A stretch of DNA of 64,000 nt from Sophora flavescens (GCA_030762895.1 CM061066.1:121922552-121986551), one strand, 5' to 3'. Counted from the stretch's first letter, positions 49,391 through 62,302 are shown. Notes: generated by a model not told the origin, from the sequence alone. Program-made: numbers and translations.

Positions 49391-51137
49391 TCTTTACCAT
49401 CTTTTTCTTTACCTTTTGGGTTTTCAAAAGTATTTTGCCCACTTGTGCCATTTGCCTTTTTTATATTTTTTTGTGGCACACTATTTTCTTTATTTATTTC
49501 TTTTTCACTCCTAGCTTTTCTCTCAAGCTCCCTTTTTTCTCTCATTTTCTTTGGGTCCTCACCAAATCCTTTAGGAGATAGAGGTACAATAGTAATTTTT
49601 TTGTTGTGGCGCATGAAAGTAAATCTATTGGAAAGGCCGTCATGTATCACTTTCCTATCATATTGCCATGGCCTTCCTAGCAAAACATGTCCCGCTTCCA
49701 TAGGCATCACATCACACATCATTTCATCATGATAAGAGCCAATAGCAAAACTCAACAACACTTGTTGGTTACACCAAGATTTCATCCCTCTCACTTAGCC
49801 ATTGTAATTTGTATGGCTTAGGGTGTGGATTGGTTTTGAGAACAAGTTTGGTCACCAATCTTTGGCTAGCTACATTGGTGCAACTTCCTCCATCAAGTAT
49901 CAATGCACATAATTTTCCATTCACCATGCACCTAGTGTGAAAAATATTCTCTCTTTGGCTCTCATCCTCCTCTTTCACTTTGACTCCTAAGAGTCTTCTC
50001 ACCATCAAAAGGTCTCCTTCAAGTGGAAAGACTTCATCGTCACCACTCTCATTAGAAGACTCACAAGAAGAGGCACTAGTGATCTCAATATCATCATTAC
50101 ATCTAGAGATCATTGTTCCCTTGTTAGGACAATGTGATGCTATATGTCCTTTTCCTAAGCATTTAAAACATTTAATGTCTCTAGCTCTAGAAGAAGTGGG
50201 GATAGAAGTAGAAGGCTTAGAGTTAGTTGATGTGGCCTTGGATCCACTTTTACCATAGCCCTCTAATTGTTTGAATGAGTCACCCTCCTTCTTGGAACTG
50301 TCCTTCCAAGATGAATTGTTGTTGTTGAAGAAAGGTTTCTTGAAAGACTTCTTCCTCTTCACTTGAGCTTCAACCTTGATTACATGATGCACCAAATCTT
50401 CTAATTCAACATAGTTGTAAAGTTCAACCACATCTTGGATGTCTTGGTTGAGTCTACCTAAGAACCTAGACATATAGTTGTTTCTCTATCTTCTTCTATG
50501 TTTGCTCTAATCAATATGACTTTCAACTCTTTGTAATATTCTTCTACACTCATGCTTCCTTGCCTCAATCTTTGTAGCCTATGGTGTAGGTCTCTAGTAT
50601 AGCTTGGAGGAACATATCTCTTTCTCATGACTTTCTTCATCTCTCTCCAAGTACTAATGGGTTCCTCATCATACTTTTTCCTCTCTTTACATAATTGATC
50701 CCACCAAATTAAAATAATCTTGAAATTCTAAACTTGCTACTTTTACTTTTTTTCTTCACTATAATTGTAACAAGAAATATATGTTCTAATTTGGTTTCCC
50801 ATTCTAAATAAGCATCGGGATCACTCTTCCCATGGAAGCTAGGGATCTTCACCTTCACATTATGCAACTTGTCATCCTTGTCATGCCTTCTTCCTCTATG
50901 CTCATGTCTAGGTCTCCATCTATCAAATTAAGGTCTTTCCTCATGGCTGTCTTCCAAATGTGATAAACCTCTATGAGAGTTGGTATGCCTTGATCCTTCT
51001 TTGTTCTCAAGTATTTCCAATCTTTCAAACATTCTTTCCATGTGGTTTGTTATTCTATCCAACTTCCTATTCAAGTTCCTTGTCCTTGGTGATGATGTAG
51101 GAGAATCTTCAATGTCTTCTTCGTGTATGGAAGTCAT
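49391..51137 (-). pseudogene. CRM gag and protease, broken
   Basis: Gag begins at ATG 51137 with an acidic N-terminus, then a coiled-coil-like stretch (residues 22-48). The retrotransposon gag domain follows in fragments (50930-50460). The next block (50473-49769) has a single CCHC knuckle (CFKCLGKGHIASHC) and the protease motif LILDGGS. The protease C-terminus (VLLGRPWQYDRK) is in 49794-49363, overlapping in another frame. At least three frame changes or stops are needed to join them. The lysine/glutamate-rich segment at 49400-49560 links protease to reverse transcriptase. Confidence 0.85.
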
Positions 51138-52570
51138 GGTGCACTTAAAAATTCAGAAATTACATACAAAATCCAGCAAATGAAAAATTACACAAAACAA
51201 ATGAAGATTACACCAATGAGAACAATTACATCACCAAAAATCAAAAGAATTAAGTACAAACCAAACTAGTGACAATTACACTTAAAGAATAAAGAATTAC
51301 AAGAAAAAATGAAAGTACAAGGACCTCACCACTCACTCACCATTCACTCAAAGATGGTGACTCGTGTATATCACTCAAGTAGACTTTTACAAGATGATTT
51401 CACTCTTGTCTCTTTCCACTCAAGAGTTTCCTCCTCAAGGGATCTACAAATTGAAACAAAATTCTCAACTATTAGTCCACAAACAAGTGATAAAGCAACC
51501 AATAAGCAAATCAATTTAAAGAGGTTAAGAAAGTGGAAAACAACTAATACAAAACTAATGGAGTTTAGAAGACAAGCAAGAAAAGGTTTAAGAAGAATTG
51601 GACACTCAAATTGATGTGAAGAAGACAAGTTGAAAGAGTTTCAACAAAGTGTAATTCAAATTTAATCAAAGTGTTTGTGAACAAGTAATGATCAAAGTGA
51701 AGTGTGCTACACCAATATGTGAAGGATCAATACAAATATAAGCATGTGGAATGGTGACAAGTCTTTTACCTTTGTCGAATTTTTTCAGATTTTGCATTTT
51801 TGCGTCAAAACTTCATATATTTACGGTTTTGGCACACTTTTTATTTTTACACCAGATTTTTTTTTTTAATTGCAGTCACTTGACTTTTCCTAATTACACT
51901 TCCACAACAATTACAATGAAAATTTCGAATTACAAAAGAAAACCTTCAAGCATGAACAAACTTGAGCAACATTGGTGTAATACTTGGAAATATGAACAAT
52001 TGGAGTAGTGTAAAATAAATTTCCAAGTAATGTAGCACGAATCAAGAGATTAGAGACCTAGATCTTTCATTCAAATGGATGATAAACACATCACTTCCAC
52101 AATTTGAATTTCATGAAGATCTATGAGGTTCTAATAATAAGAAATCATTGAAGCACTTTTGATTAAAATTTGAATCAAGCTTACTATTATGAATTGAAAT
52201 TTGAATTTGAATTTTGAAATTGTTCAAATTCACAAAGTAAGTAAAAGAGTTTTATGCCAGAATTTCAAGATGCAACCACAAATCACATGTGATGGATGAT
52301 CACAAGGCAAAAATGGTGCCTAAAGCAAGGTGAAAAAGTTGAGGGGAAAAAATTCACCAAAATTCAAGCATGAACAATTCAAACACATTTCAAATTCTAG
52401 ATTCATGACCACAATTGGATTCGAATTGAATTTCATCATCCAATTCAAGTGGTAAATGGCGCCACTAGCATGAAAATTTCATTATGAATTTGGCTCCAAC
52501 TCAAGAATCATCATAGAATTTGAAAAAAAATTCGAAAAAAAATTCAAAACAACTGAAGAATCAAAGAACT
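51138..52570 (-). other. CRM 5' untranslated leader
   Basis: This lies between the primer binding site and gag start on the minus strand. It is AT-rich with no supported gene; open frames here match nothing I recognise. A long leader is common in this clade. Confidence 0.6.
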
Positions 52571-52584
52571 AGCTCTTGATACCA
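52571..52584 (-). other. CRM primer binding site (initiator Met tRNA)
   Basis: The minus strand reads TGGTATCAAGAGCT two bases after the end of the 5' LTR. It matches the usual initiator-Met site (TGGTATCAGAGC) apart from one inserted base. Confidence 0.85.
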
Positions 52585-52586
52585 CA

Positions 52587-53523
52587 TGATGTGATCAAGT
52601 ATTGATCACCAAACATTTGAGGATCTTTCTTTGAACTATTGCTTTAAATTCAAGATCAAATACAAACAAGAACAATTGAATGAAACTTGAATCTCAGGTG
52701 AGAATCAAGAGAAACAAAAAGGAGTAAAAGAGAACAATTGTATATGAATTGAAATAGCAAGAACAAGAATTAAAGTGAAGAAAAATTAAAGTGCAAAAAT
52801 AGAAAATGAAATAGGAAGAAGATGAAGGGGAAGGCGCCACAATTGAATCATCTTTGAGAAGAAGATTGAATTGATAAGCCAAAGGAGGATTCACCACTTG
52901 AATATGGAAATTCAAGATAAGAATCAATGGTTCAACTCATGAACCAAGAAGAGGAGAACTCTCAACTCTTTCTAGAAATCTCAAGGTTGAGAAAACTCAA
53001 TTGTATTCCAACTTGTAAAATGAATTGCATGAAGCCTATTTATAGGCTCATCCTACTTAAGGTGCAAGGTAGACTAACTTGAAGTGCAAGTTACTCTAAC
53101 TTGAGGAGCAAGTAGAGCCCTTTTACCTCATCCACCCAAGTGTGGGCTTTGTTTTGGGCCTAATGTTTCCTATTTAGGTGCAAATGACCCAATAGACCCA
53201 ATTCCTAAACTAGTCTTAAGTGCTTTTATGAATAAGCACTTCTATTACATGAAGTCTAATCTATACAAAGGTCCTAGTTCCTATATTTATGACATGAAGT
53301 CTAATCTATACAAAGGTCCTAGGTCCTATCCATAATTAGGTGGTCAGTGGCTCAATGCATAAGAGGTTCAAAGTGATGCCTTCTTCATGAAGTTGCCTAT
53401 GAGACAAGTGATTGACCACCATCTTCTTGAGTGTGTCTTGGACTCTTCTAAGCCTTGCCCTTCATAGGTCCATGCAAGTCTTCGATGTTAGGTCCTTGGC
53501 TTTGTGTGTCCATTCCCACATCA
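52587..53523 (-). repeat. CRM 5' LTR
   Basis: This 937-bp copy matches the split LTR at 40593-45251 but with several percent divergence by eye, clearly more than the copia pair at 33-5943, so the CRM insertion is older. It starts TGATGTG on the minus strand and ends at the primer site. Confidence 0.92.
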
Positions 53524-54541
53524 ACCCACCCCGATTTTGATGGGGAAACCCCGCTTTTACTGGGTTCGGACTCGGGTTCGGGGAAAACATGATTCTGATA
53601 AGCGGGGGAGGGGATGGGGATGTTGTTACCCACCCCGAACCCGCCCCGGTCACCTGGAATGACTATACGGTCCTTAATTTTATATAAATAGTTACTTACC
53701 TAGGGTTTTTTGGCCTCACGCAAACTCAGTCTTCGCTGGTTGTTCATTCCACCACACCAGCCGCAACTTCTCATATTCCATCTCCCTCACTTTTTACCGT
53801 TGCACGACGACGGGAGCTTCGGTGCATCTGTCGTGCTGCCCTCACCTCCACCACCGTCAACTCCCTCTCATCTTTTCGGCTTCTCTTTCTCGGTTCCCAC
53901 TCTCATCTCCTCAACTTCTCAAAGGTAAAACACAGAACATCCTTACAAGTTACAACCCCTCTCATATGAATTTTTGTTTTTATTTATGGGTTATAATCTG
54001 TCTATTTTAGGTTGTTTCCCTCTCTTATCTATCTATTTTAGGGGTTTTCCCTCTCTCATCTGTGAACCCTAACATTTGCATGACTGCGTTCTCTGTAACA
54101 GGCAGCCGTCTTCATCCTCTGCTTTTGGCTGCCGTTTGTATCCTCCTTTTCTGGCCGCCTCCTTTCAATTGGTAGAGTACTCTTCATCCTGGTAGTTGTT
54201 GTTCTATTATAATAAGCCAGTTCTATGCTTTAGGTTTTTTCACATTTGCTTTTGCTGATTTTCAAGTGAGCTTCGAGTATCATATCAATGTGGGGGATTT
54301 TAAGTTGATCCTCGTTTTCTAGCTTCTGGATTCCAAGTTGTTCACTACTGCTGTGTAATTTTTTAATGCTTTTTCTTTACTTGCGCTGCTGGAATGGAGA
54401 CTAGTAGATGCTAAGTTTTTAGTTGGTTGCTTGTGAAATCTGATTTTGGTTTTGTATTTTACAATTTTATTACTTATTATTATGTTTGAGTTAACATGCA
54501 ACACTGTCCTTGTTTTTTATGGTTATTTTTGTGTCAGTTTA

Positions 54542-54591
<50 letters not shown>

Positions 54592-54682
54592 GTGTTCTTT
54601 AACTGCAACAATTTTATTTGTTCTTTGTTAATCTTAACACATCTATCTCCATCTGTCAATTTCTTAACAGGATATAGATATA
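53524..54682 (+). other. hAT 5' subterminal region and leader
   Basis: 53524-53655 is GC-rich with CACCCCG and CCCGAACCCG blocks, typical of hAT subterminal DNA. A likely leader exon ends at 53924 before GTAAAA, and the next exon starts after TTCTTAACAG at 54671, just before the transposase ATG. A TA microsatellite lies at about 54546-54588. No other gene is seen. Confidence 0.6.
54546..54588. repeat. (AT)n microsatellite in the hAT leader intron
   Basis: About 21 AT units inside the presumed leader intron of the hAT transposase gene. No further significance is seen. Confidence 0.95.
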
Positions 54683-57083
54683 ATGGATGATGCTAATAAT
54701 TATCAACAACCTGTGTCACAAGCTACTGAAGCTAGTTTTCATCCACCAGCTGCAGAAGGAATTAATAACCCTTCACCTAATTGTCCCACAGCTACTGAAT
54801 CTTTAACACCTACTGCTGTGATATGTGATAATATGGAGGCTGAAACACAAACTAGAGAGGGTAGGCAAAAAAGTATCGTATGGAAGCGCTTTACAAAGAT
54901 CAAAGTTAATGGATAAGACAAGGCCCAATGTGATTATTGTAAGAAATTACTTGGTGGGAAAATGAAAAATGGAACTAACCACTTGCACGGACATATGAAG
55001 ATATGCATTCAACGCAAGATTAGTATGAGAGGGCAAAAAGGGCAGTCATTTCTTATGCCTAAGGTCATGCAAGGCAAGCAAGAGTTGGGTACCGGAATAT
55101 ATGATGCATAAAATGCAAGGAAGGAGTTTTGAAAATGCAATTATTATGCATGAATATCCACTTTCAATAGTGGATCATCTTGGATTTAAGAGACACTCAG
55201 CTACTATCCAACCGTTATTTCAAGTTCCTTCTAGAAATACTATCAAGAAAGAGATATTCAGAGTCTATGATGATGAAAGAATGATAGCTTTGAAATTGTT
55301 ATAAAGTCTTGAAGGAAGAGTGGCAATTTCATCTGACATGTGGACGGCGAGCAATCAAAAAAGAGGGTATATGGCTGTTGCTGCCCATTATATTGATAAC
55401 TCTTGGACTCTGCATAGTCACATTTTGAGGTAATATAAATTCTTATTTGATGTTTTACATTATTTAGTCTTTCTATATGATACAATGATCGAATGTGAAT
55501 TTTATTATGTTAGGTTCATTTATGTTCCATCTCATTCAAGTGATACTCTTTGTAATGCACTAGTTGAATGTTTGATGGATTGGAATATTGATTCTAAATT
55601 GTCCACTATCAGTCTAGATAATTGTAGCACAAATGATGCTATGATTGAGAAAATCAAGGATAAGTTGCAGCTTACCACATTATTGAGGGATGGGTCTTTA
55701 CTTCACATGCATTGTTGTGCACATATCCTAAATCTGATAGTAAAAGATGGGTTAGAAGTTGTGAAAGATGGGGTTGAGAAGATTCGGGATAGTGTAGCTT
55801 TTTGGACAACAACACCTAAGAGGAAGGAAAAATTTGAAGAGACGGCTAAACAATTGCGAATTCCTTGCACTAGAATGTTAATTTTAGATTGTCCAACTAG
55901 ATGGAATTCAACATTCAAGATGCTTGAAATTTCTATATCTTATGAGGATGTATTTAGTCGATTAAATCAACACGAGTCTCAATACACTTGCTTACCAACT
56001 AGTTCGCAATGGCAATTTGCAAAGGATATTTGTGGAAGATTAAAATTGTTCAATACTATCACTGAGATGATTTCCGGCACTAAATATCCGACTGCTAATA
56101 TGTACTTTCCAAAAATTTGTGAGATCAAGTTGGCAATATCTCATTGGGCTAATTCTCCTAATGTATTGATTCAGAAAATGGCAGAAAAGATGTTGGGTAA
56201 ATTTGATAAATATTGGAGTGTGATTCATGACATAATGGGGGTTGCCACTGTTTTGGATCCTAGGTACAAGATGGAGCTGCTTGAATACTATTATGAGAAA
56301 TTGTATGAACATGACTCTTTTGGTCAAGTTAGGATGATCCGTCAGCTATGTTATGATTTGGTTTCTGATTATCAATCAAAAATGAATGGAGACTCTGTTG
56401 TTGAAAGATCATTGTTGGATAGTAGTAATGTTGATGATGATGCATTAAGTGATTATGATAGATATATTCTGAGGAAAAAAAGAAGTAGAAATTCATGTGT
56501 TAAATCAGAGATGGATCATTACTTAGAGGAGGATGTTTTACCAAGAACTTCAGACTTTGACATTCTATTGTGGTGGAAGTTGAATGGAGTCAAGTACCCA
56601 ACACTCCAAGCAATTGCAAAGGATATATTAGCTATTCATATCTCTACTGTAGCTTCTGAATCTGCATTCAGCACTAGCGGTCAAAGATTAAGCCCTCATC
56701 GTAGTCGACTTCATTGGAATACTTTAGAGGCATTGATGTGTGCTAGAAGCTGGTTATGGAGTGCTGAGAATACCGGTAATATTTTAATTCTTCATTAGAA
56801 TATATTATGAAATGACTAATAATCTTTGTATATTTTAACTAATCATTCTTTTTGTTGTTTTATGATTGATATTTATAGGTTCTTCAAATTCTAAAGTACT
56901 ACATGAATATGATACTTTACTTGATGAGATGGAATCAGATGATGAAGGTACTTAATTGAAATTGTATACTTTTTTACTATTTTTTATTCTATTTTAATAT
57001 TTAACAAGTAATGTGTTGTTTTACTTGATACAGGAGGAATGTTGGCTGGTGGTGTTGCTTCGCAAGTGGAACATAATCAATAG
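54683..57083 (+). pseudogene. hAT transposase, degenerate, four exons
   Basis: Reading starts at ATG 54683. A BED zinc finger (VWKRFTKI, then C-x2-C … H-x4-H … C) spans 54875-55010 and is broken by TAA at 54914-54916. A further TAA and a one-base insertion lie near 55108-55135, and another TAA at 55302-55304. The central catalytic region follows (SSDMWTASNQKRGY; the hAT motif CCAHILNLIV; RWNSTFKML). The hAT C-terminal dimerisation domain is at about 56570-56760 (ILLWWKLNGVKYP; ASESAFSTSGQRLS). Three introns fit GT-AG: 55430-55513, 56776-56878 and 56948-57033. The stop is at 57081-57083. The long last exon block (55514-56775) is intact. The enzyme would cut and paste hAT elements, making 8-bp duplications; this copy cannot. 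Confidence 0.9.
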
Positions 57084-57159
57084 ATGATTTGATAAATACT
57101 TAGTGGTGTTTTTTGATAAATATTTTGTGGTGTTTTTTGGTAAATATTGTGGTGTACTT

Positions 57160-58857
57160 TGTTGGTAGTGGCTACGGTCTTAAGAGGGGGGGGGGGGGGG
57201 GGTGAATTGAGATATTGAAAACTTATTCAATAACTTAAAGTAAAACAATGTTTCTTTAACGAAAATTGGTTTTCATTCAATTTTAATTCGCAAGAATTAG
57301 GTTATGGAACAAGTGATGATGACAAGAAGAATTATAAGTAGTAACAACAGATTTTAACACAGATTTCAGAATTAAAGATTCAAGTTTAACAAGTATATGG
57401 AGTTTAGGGATTAGAAGAACATGCAAACCGATTTATCCTGGTTCGGCTACCTCCTCTGGTAAGCCTACATCTAGTTCCACACCTCTGTGGTTTTCTTCAC
57501 TATAATCAGCAATTACACAATTCTAATTACAGCAACACAAGGATAACCTCCTTGCTTGAAAAATCTCCAGAAAGCACACTAGATTTCTTTACCCAAGGAT
57601 CCCTCTTATCCTTGTTAAACCCTAAGAGATACCCTCTCTTAGTCACTCTAATTCACGAGAAGAATTGAGTAGAAGTAAGACTCTAAAAGCCTGATAATAC
57701 AAATTGAAGTTCTAACTATGACATTTTTCTCAGAGATAAAGCACTTTGTTTCACAATCAGTATGAGTTGCATTTATTGTATGTATTGTTGTTGTATTTTT
57801 CAAGTGTTCCTTTGATCCCTCTTTATATAGAAGACAGATTATAGCCGTTGGGATCATTTAAGACAGATTTGGATCTGATTTATCAAAATCTGCTTTCTTG
57901 ATTCTTGATCTCAAAATGTGATTCTGTTTGATCTTTGTAGAGATTGCGTCCTTCTTGAGATATAATTGTTTCCATCTGAAAGGATAACCAAGTCTTTTTT
58001 GAAGAGTAATTAATCCGTGTTTATTTGAAGAGAAAAATATCCGCGTCCATTTGCCACGTCAGCAGACAGGAGTATTAGCTCAAGGTTATTGGACTGGCTC
58101 TAACTGTTAGACGAACGTGCTAACAAAAGGCAATTGTACGGGCTCCAATTTTTAGACGAGCTTTATATATCATGTAAGTGGACGGAGCTTCTAATTTAGC
58201 TTGTATCATTAGTAGACGAGCTCCAAGTTTTACTGTCAGTAGACGAGCTTTCCTTTTTACATCAGTAGACGAGATCTCTAAGTGTTACTATCAGTAGACG
58301 CGCGCTCTTGTTACTTTCAGTGGACGGGATCTCCTTTTTCCATCAGTGGACGCGTGCTTCTTTTACATCAGTGGATGTGTGCTCCAAGTGCCACGACAGC
58401 AGACGAGATCTTCTGTTTTCTTAGTGGACGCGCTTCTTGTGCCATGTCAGCAGACGAGATCTTCTGTTTCTTTCAGTGGACGCGCTTCATGTGCTCTTTT
58501 AGTGGACGTCAGCTTTTTACTTTGTTGTTCCTTTAGTAGACGCGCTTTCTTTGTTCTTTCAGTGGATGTCAGCTTTTTTACTTTGTTGTTCCTTTAGTGG
58601 ACGCGCTTTCTTTGTTCTTTCAGTGGACGTGCGCTTATATTTTGTTGTTCCTTTAGTGGACATGCTTTCTTTGTTCTTTCAGTGGACGTGCGCTTATATT
58701 TTCCCTGTGTTGGACGAGCGCTGGTTTTGCTTTGCTGGACGAGTGATCTTGCATGCAACTTAACACGTAATGAGTGCATAGTCAAAAATAAAAAATCTTC
58801 TGCAAAATACACTTTGTTTGTCATACATCAAAACATGAATGAGGGCTTTGTCTTACA
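57160..58857 (-). repeat. 3' LTR of the SIRE-like element
   Basis: A 1.7-kb LTR that starts (minus strand) TGTAAGACAAAG and has a TATA box (TATATAAA) at about 57829-57822. It contains a variable array at about 58180-58740 of repeated AGTGGACG-type blocks followed by T-rich spacers. A G run of about 18 bases lies near 57186-57203. It is related to the solo LTR 28030-29791. Confidence 0.85.
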
Positions 58858-59473
58858 AACTCCCCCTTTTTGATTATGACAAACCTTACCATACTTAACC
58901 TTAGCTATTTAAGAAATCAGAGTGTAGCTATTTAGTAAGCATGGTTCTTGAGTTATTTTAGTCCTCCCCCCGTGTCATTGATACCTTTTAAAAGATCAAG
59001 TGTTATCATATCATTATAAAAAAAATCATCTTGTATTTATTACAAGTTCAAGTATGTCTTTTCAAAGCAGTTCATACTCGGGTATCAGAGAAGATTTTTT
59101 TTTACATATTAGAGAAATTTTTTTTACAGCAAATGCGTGGTTCATCTTTATGGTTCATATTTCTCCCCCTTTATTAGAGAAATAAAAATTTTCATATCAG
59201 AAAATGCATGGTTCATCTTTCTAGTTCATCTCAGATGTATGGTTCATCTTTCTCCCCCTTTGTCATTATCAAAAAGAAACTATGGAGAATATTGAAATCA
59301 ATCTTAAAAAATACAGTCTTGCATTCATTGATAATAAAGCATTTTAGAACTTATGCAATACATCAAAACATCCAAAATATAAAAAAAATTACAGACACCT
59401 AAGGACGCTTAGCATATTGCCCATGTCCTTCATAATTTTTAGCAACTTGTGCTGCCTTGCGTGCCATCTGTTA
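58858..59473 (-). other. SIRE-like 3' internal region with an array of polypurine tracts
   Basis: The minus strand carries four purine-rich tracts of the AAAGGGGGAG kind (58859-58870, 58963-58971, 59161-59173 and 59251-59263), the first directly next to the LTR. Repeated phrases such as ATGGTTCATCTTT separate them. No envelope-like gene is present. Arrays of this type are known upstream of the 3' LTR in some copia lineages. Confidence 0.7.
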
Positions 59474-61564
59474 TCAATTATTTTGAGGATCAATTATGCC
59501 AATTTCCCTTCTTATAAAGAAGAAACTCTCCTTATTAAGTGGTTTGGTGAATATATCAGCTAATTGCTTAGTTGTATCTATATGTTCAATCACAACAACA
59601 CCACTTTGAATATGATCCCCTATAAAATGATGCCTAATTTCAATATGCTTGGTCCTTGAGTGCATAATTGGGTTCTTTGTTAGATTTATTGCACTAGTGT
59701 TATCACATTTTATTGGTATATGATCCAGATAAACACCATAGTCAATTAATTGTTGTTTCATCCATAGGATTTGAGCACAACAACTCCCGGCCGCAACATA
59801 TTCTGCTTCAGCTGTTGATAAGGCCACACTAGTTTGCTTTTTACTAAAACAGGACACTAGGGAATTTCCTAATAAATGACATGTTCCACTTGTGCTTTTC
59901 CTATCTAACTTGCATCCAGCAAAGTCAGAGTCGGAATATCCTATTAATGTGCAAGTGGATCCCTTGGGATACCACATCCCCATTTCTTTTGTTCCTAAAA
60001 GGTACTTCATGATTCTTTTAACTGCAGTAAGATGTGATTCTTTAGGATTAGCTTGATACCTTGCACACATGCACACACTGAACATTATATCTGGTCTACT
60101 TGCAGTGAGATAAAGTAAGGATCCGATAATACCTCTATACTTGGATACATCTATAGATTTACCACGTTCATCTTTGTCCAAGTAGCAGGCTGGACTTACT
60201 GGTGTTGCCATTTCCTTTGCGCTTTCGATTCCAAACTTCTTTAGTAGTTCCTTGCAATACTTTGTTTGGCTTATGAAGGTTCCATCTTGGCATTGTTTAA
60301 TTTGAAGTCCAAGAAAGAAGGTAAGCTCTCCCATCATGGACATTTCAAATTCACTTTGCATTAGTTCACCAAATTCCTTGCATAAAGACTCATTAGTAGC
60401 ACCAAAAATAATGTCATCAACATATATTTGAACAAGTAAGATATTGTGTGCTTTTGTTTTAGTAAATAGTGTAGTATCAACTTTTCCTCTTTTAAAGCCT
60501 TTCTCTAGGAGAAAATTGCTTAACCTCTCATACCAAGCTCTAGAAGCTTGCTTGAGTCCATAGAGGGCTTTAGTCGGTTTATAGACATGATTTGGGAACT
60601 CACTATCAACAAAGCCAGGGGGTTGACTTACGTATACTTCCTCTTGTATTATTCCATTTAAAAAGGCACTTTTCACATCCATTTGGTACAGTTTAAAGTT
60701 CATTATACAAGCATAGGCTAAGAGCATTCTTATGACTTCTAATCTAGCTACGGGAGCATATGTTTCATTATAATCAATTCCTTCTTGATTGTATCCCTTA
60801 GCTACTAGTCTAGCCTTGTTTCTTATTATTATTCCATTCTCATCCATTTTGTTTCTAAACACCCATTTAGTTCCGATTATTTGGTTACTTTTGGGTTTTG
60901 GAACTAAATCCCAAACTTTGTTTCTTTTAAATTGATTTAACTCCTCTTGCATTGCAATCATCCAATGTTCGTCATTAATAGCATCATCAACACATTTTGG
61001 TTCTATTTGAGATACAAAAGCCATGGTATTGCAAATATTCCTTAAAGAGTTTCTAGTAGTTACCCCTTTTGTAATCTCACCAATTATATTGTCTAGGGGA
61101 TGATTCTTTGAAGCTTGCCACTCCTTAGGAAGATTGTCTTGTTGAAGTTCTGCTTGAGGTTTTTTATTGCTTTCTTCATCTTCCTTTTCCTTGTTGCTCT
61201 CCTTTCCTTCATCAGATATCACTTCATCCTCAAGAGCTTCTGCATCATCAAAAATGTCCTTTCCCAACCTTTTGGGGTTAGACTCATCAAATGTTATGTG
61301 AACGGATTCCTCTATTGATAAAGTACGCTTATTAAACACTCTATATGCTTTGCTAGTTAATGAATAACCTAGGAAAATACCCTCATCAGCTTTGGGATCA
61401 AATTTCCCAAGATTATCCTTGCCATTATTTAGTACAAAACATTTACAGCCAAAGACATGAAAATGAGAAATGTTAGGTTTTCTTCCCCTGTAAAGTTCAT
61501 ATGGAGTTTTCTTCAGAATTGGCCTTATTAGAACTCTATTTAAAACATAACATGCAGTACTCAC
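59474..61564 (-). pseudogene. SIRE-like integrase C-terminus, reverse transcriptase and RNase H (open)
   Basis: This 696-codon frame is uninterrupted. It starts in the C-terminal part of integrase (ACYVLNRVLIRP; FHVFGCKCF). It continues with an acidic linker and the reverse transcriptase (WVFRNKMDENG; the catalytic YVDD in QIYVDDIIFG), and ends with RNase H (GYSDSDFAGCKLDRKSTSG; ALSTAEAEYVAA; TKHIEIRHHFI) and a stop at 59474. The upstream part of the same polyprotein is broken by a TAA next to 61564 and by a deletion near 61762. The open length suggests recent loss of function, or no selection yet for stops here. Confidence 0.9.
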
Positions 61565-62302
61565 AACATCAACCCATAAATACTTTGGTAAATTAGAGTC
61601 ACTTTATATGGTTCTAGTAATTTCTTCAAGTGACCTATTTTTCCTCTCAATTACTCCATTTTGTTGTGGAGTTCTAGGTGCAGAAAAATTGTGTTTTATA
61701 CCATGTTCATCACAAAAGTTAGCAAACTCCCCATTTTGGAATTCTCCTCCATGGTCACTCCTATGTCAAAGCCAATTTTCGTCTTATTTGGAAATTAAGC
61801 AATATGCATCATTAGAAATTACGTTGTCTATATCTAGCATATAGATGTTATTGATTCTATTTCCAATCAATTTTATGTTATTATCATGAATAGATTCGAT
61901 CATACACAAATTTGAGTTAAAGTTTACCTTGTAGCCTTTATCACATAATTGGCTTATACTCAGTAGATTGTGTTTGAGCCCTTCCACATAGAGAACATCC
62001 TCAATCTTGATTACTGGACTTTTTCCTATTGTTCCAACACCAAGGATTCTTCCTTTGTTGTTGTCTCCATAGGTGACATTTCCTCCTTCATTGGGAATGA
62101 AAGATGTAAATTTTGTGATGTCTCCGGTCATGTGTTTGGAGCAGCCACTGTCCAAAAACCAGTTTGAGGTTTGGCCGTCAAACACACCTACAAAACAGAT
62201 TCTTTTACGCTTTTCCTTTAGGTACCCAAATCTGTTTGGGTCCTTTAGTGTTAGTAGTAACATAAGTTCCTTTTGGAACCCAAATTTGTTTAATCCCAAC
62301 AT
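61565..62302 (-). pseudogene. SIRE-like protease with deleted integrase core
   Basis: The block 62302-61784 holds the aspartic protease (FLDSGCSKHMTG, D at residue 51) and the pre-integrase linker. After a stop at 61784 it reads DENWL, stop, HR. It then jumps straight to SDHGGEFQN and SAPRTPQQNGVIERKNRS, which belong far downstream in integrase. The junction lies at about 61760-61766. The zinc-binding HHCC module and first catalytic Asp are missing, so a segment of roughly 150 codons was deleted. Confidence 0.82.

Larger units (their letters stand above)
40593..53523 (-). mobile_element. Ty3/gypsy chromovirus, CRM type, with two nested solo LTRs
   Basis: The LTRs are 40593-45251 (935 bp once the nested element and its duplication are removed) and 52587-53523 (937 bp). 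The 5-bp flanks acccg and accca differ by one base. The primer binding site (52571-52584) and polypurine tract (about 45252-45265) lie in the right places for the minus strand. The gene order gag, protease, reverse transcriptase, RNase H, integrase is that of gypsy. The motif VVYFDDILIY, the RNase H block and the lack of a chromodomain fit the CRM clade of chromoviruses. CRM elements often lie near centromeres, but this one alone does not show that. The pol frame extends into the 3' LTR. Many stops and frameshifts make it inactive. Confidence 0.9.
40546..57159 (+). mobile_element. hAT transposon, nested host of the CRM and SIRE-like elements
   Basis: The left end is seen at 40546-40592: TAGGCATGGCAA followed by a GC-rich CCGAACCCG / ACCCACCCG stretch. 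The sequence is interrupted by the CRM element (40593-53523) and resumes at 53524 with CCCACCCCGA … CCCGAACCCGCCCC. It continues through a leader with an intron to the hAT transposase pseudogene ending at 57083. At 57160 the SIRE-like element cuts it. The right terminal repeat is therefore outside the window, and an 8-bp target duplication cannot be checked (left candidate tctccgat). Confidence 0.7.

Noticed and set aside
58282..58763. Cys/Phe-rich open frames in the SIRE-like LTR
   Set aside because: Generated by the AGTGGACG array; overlapping in three frames.
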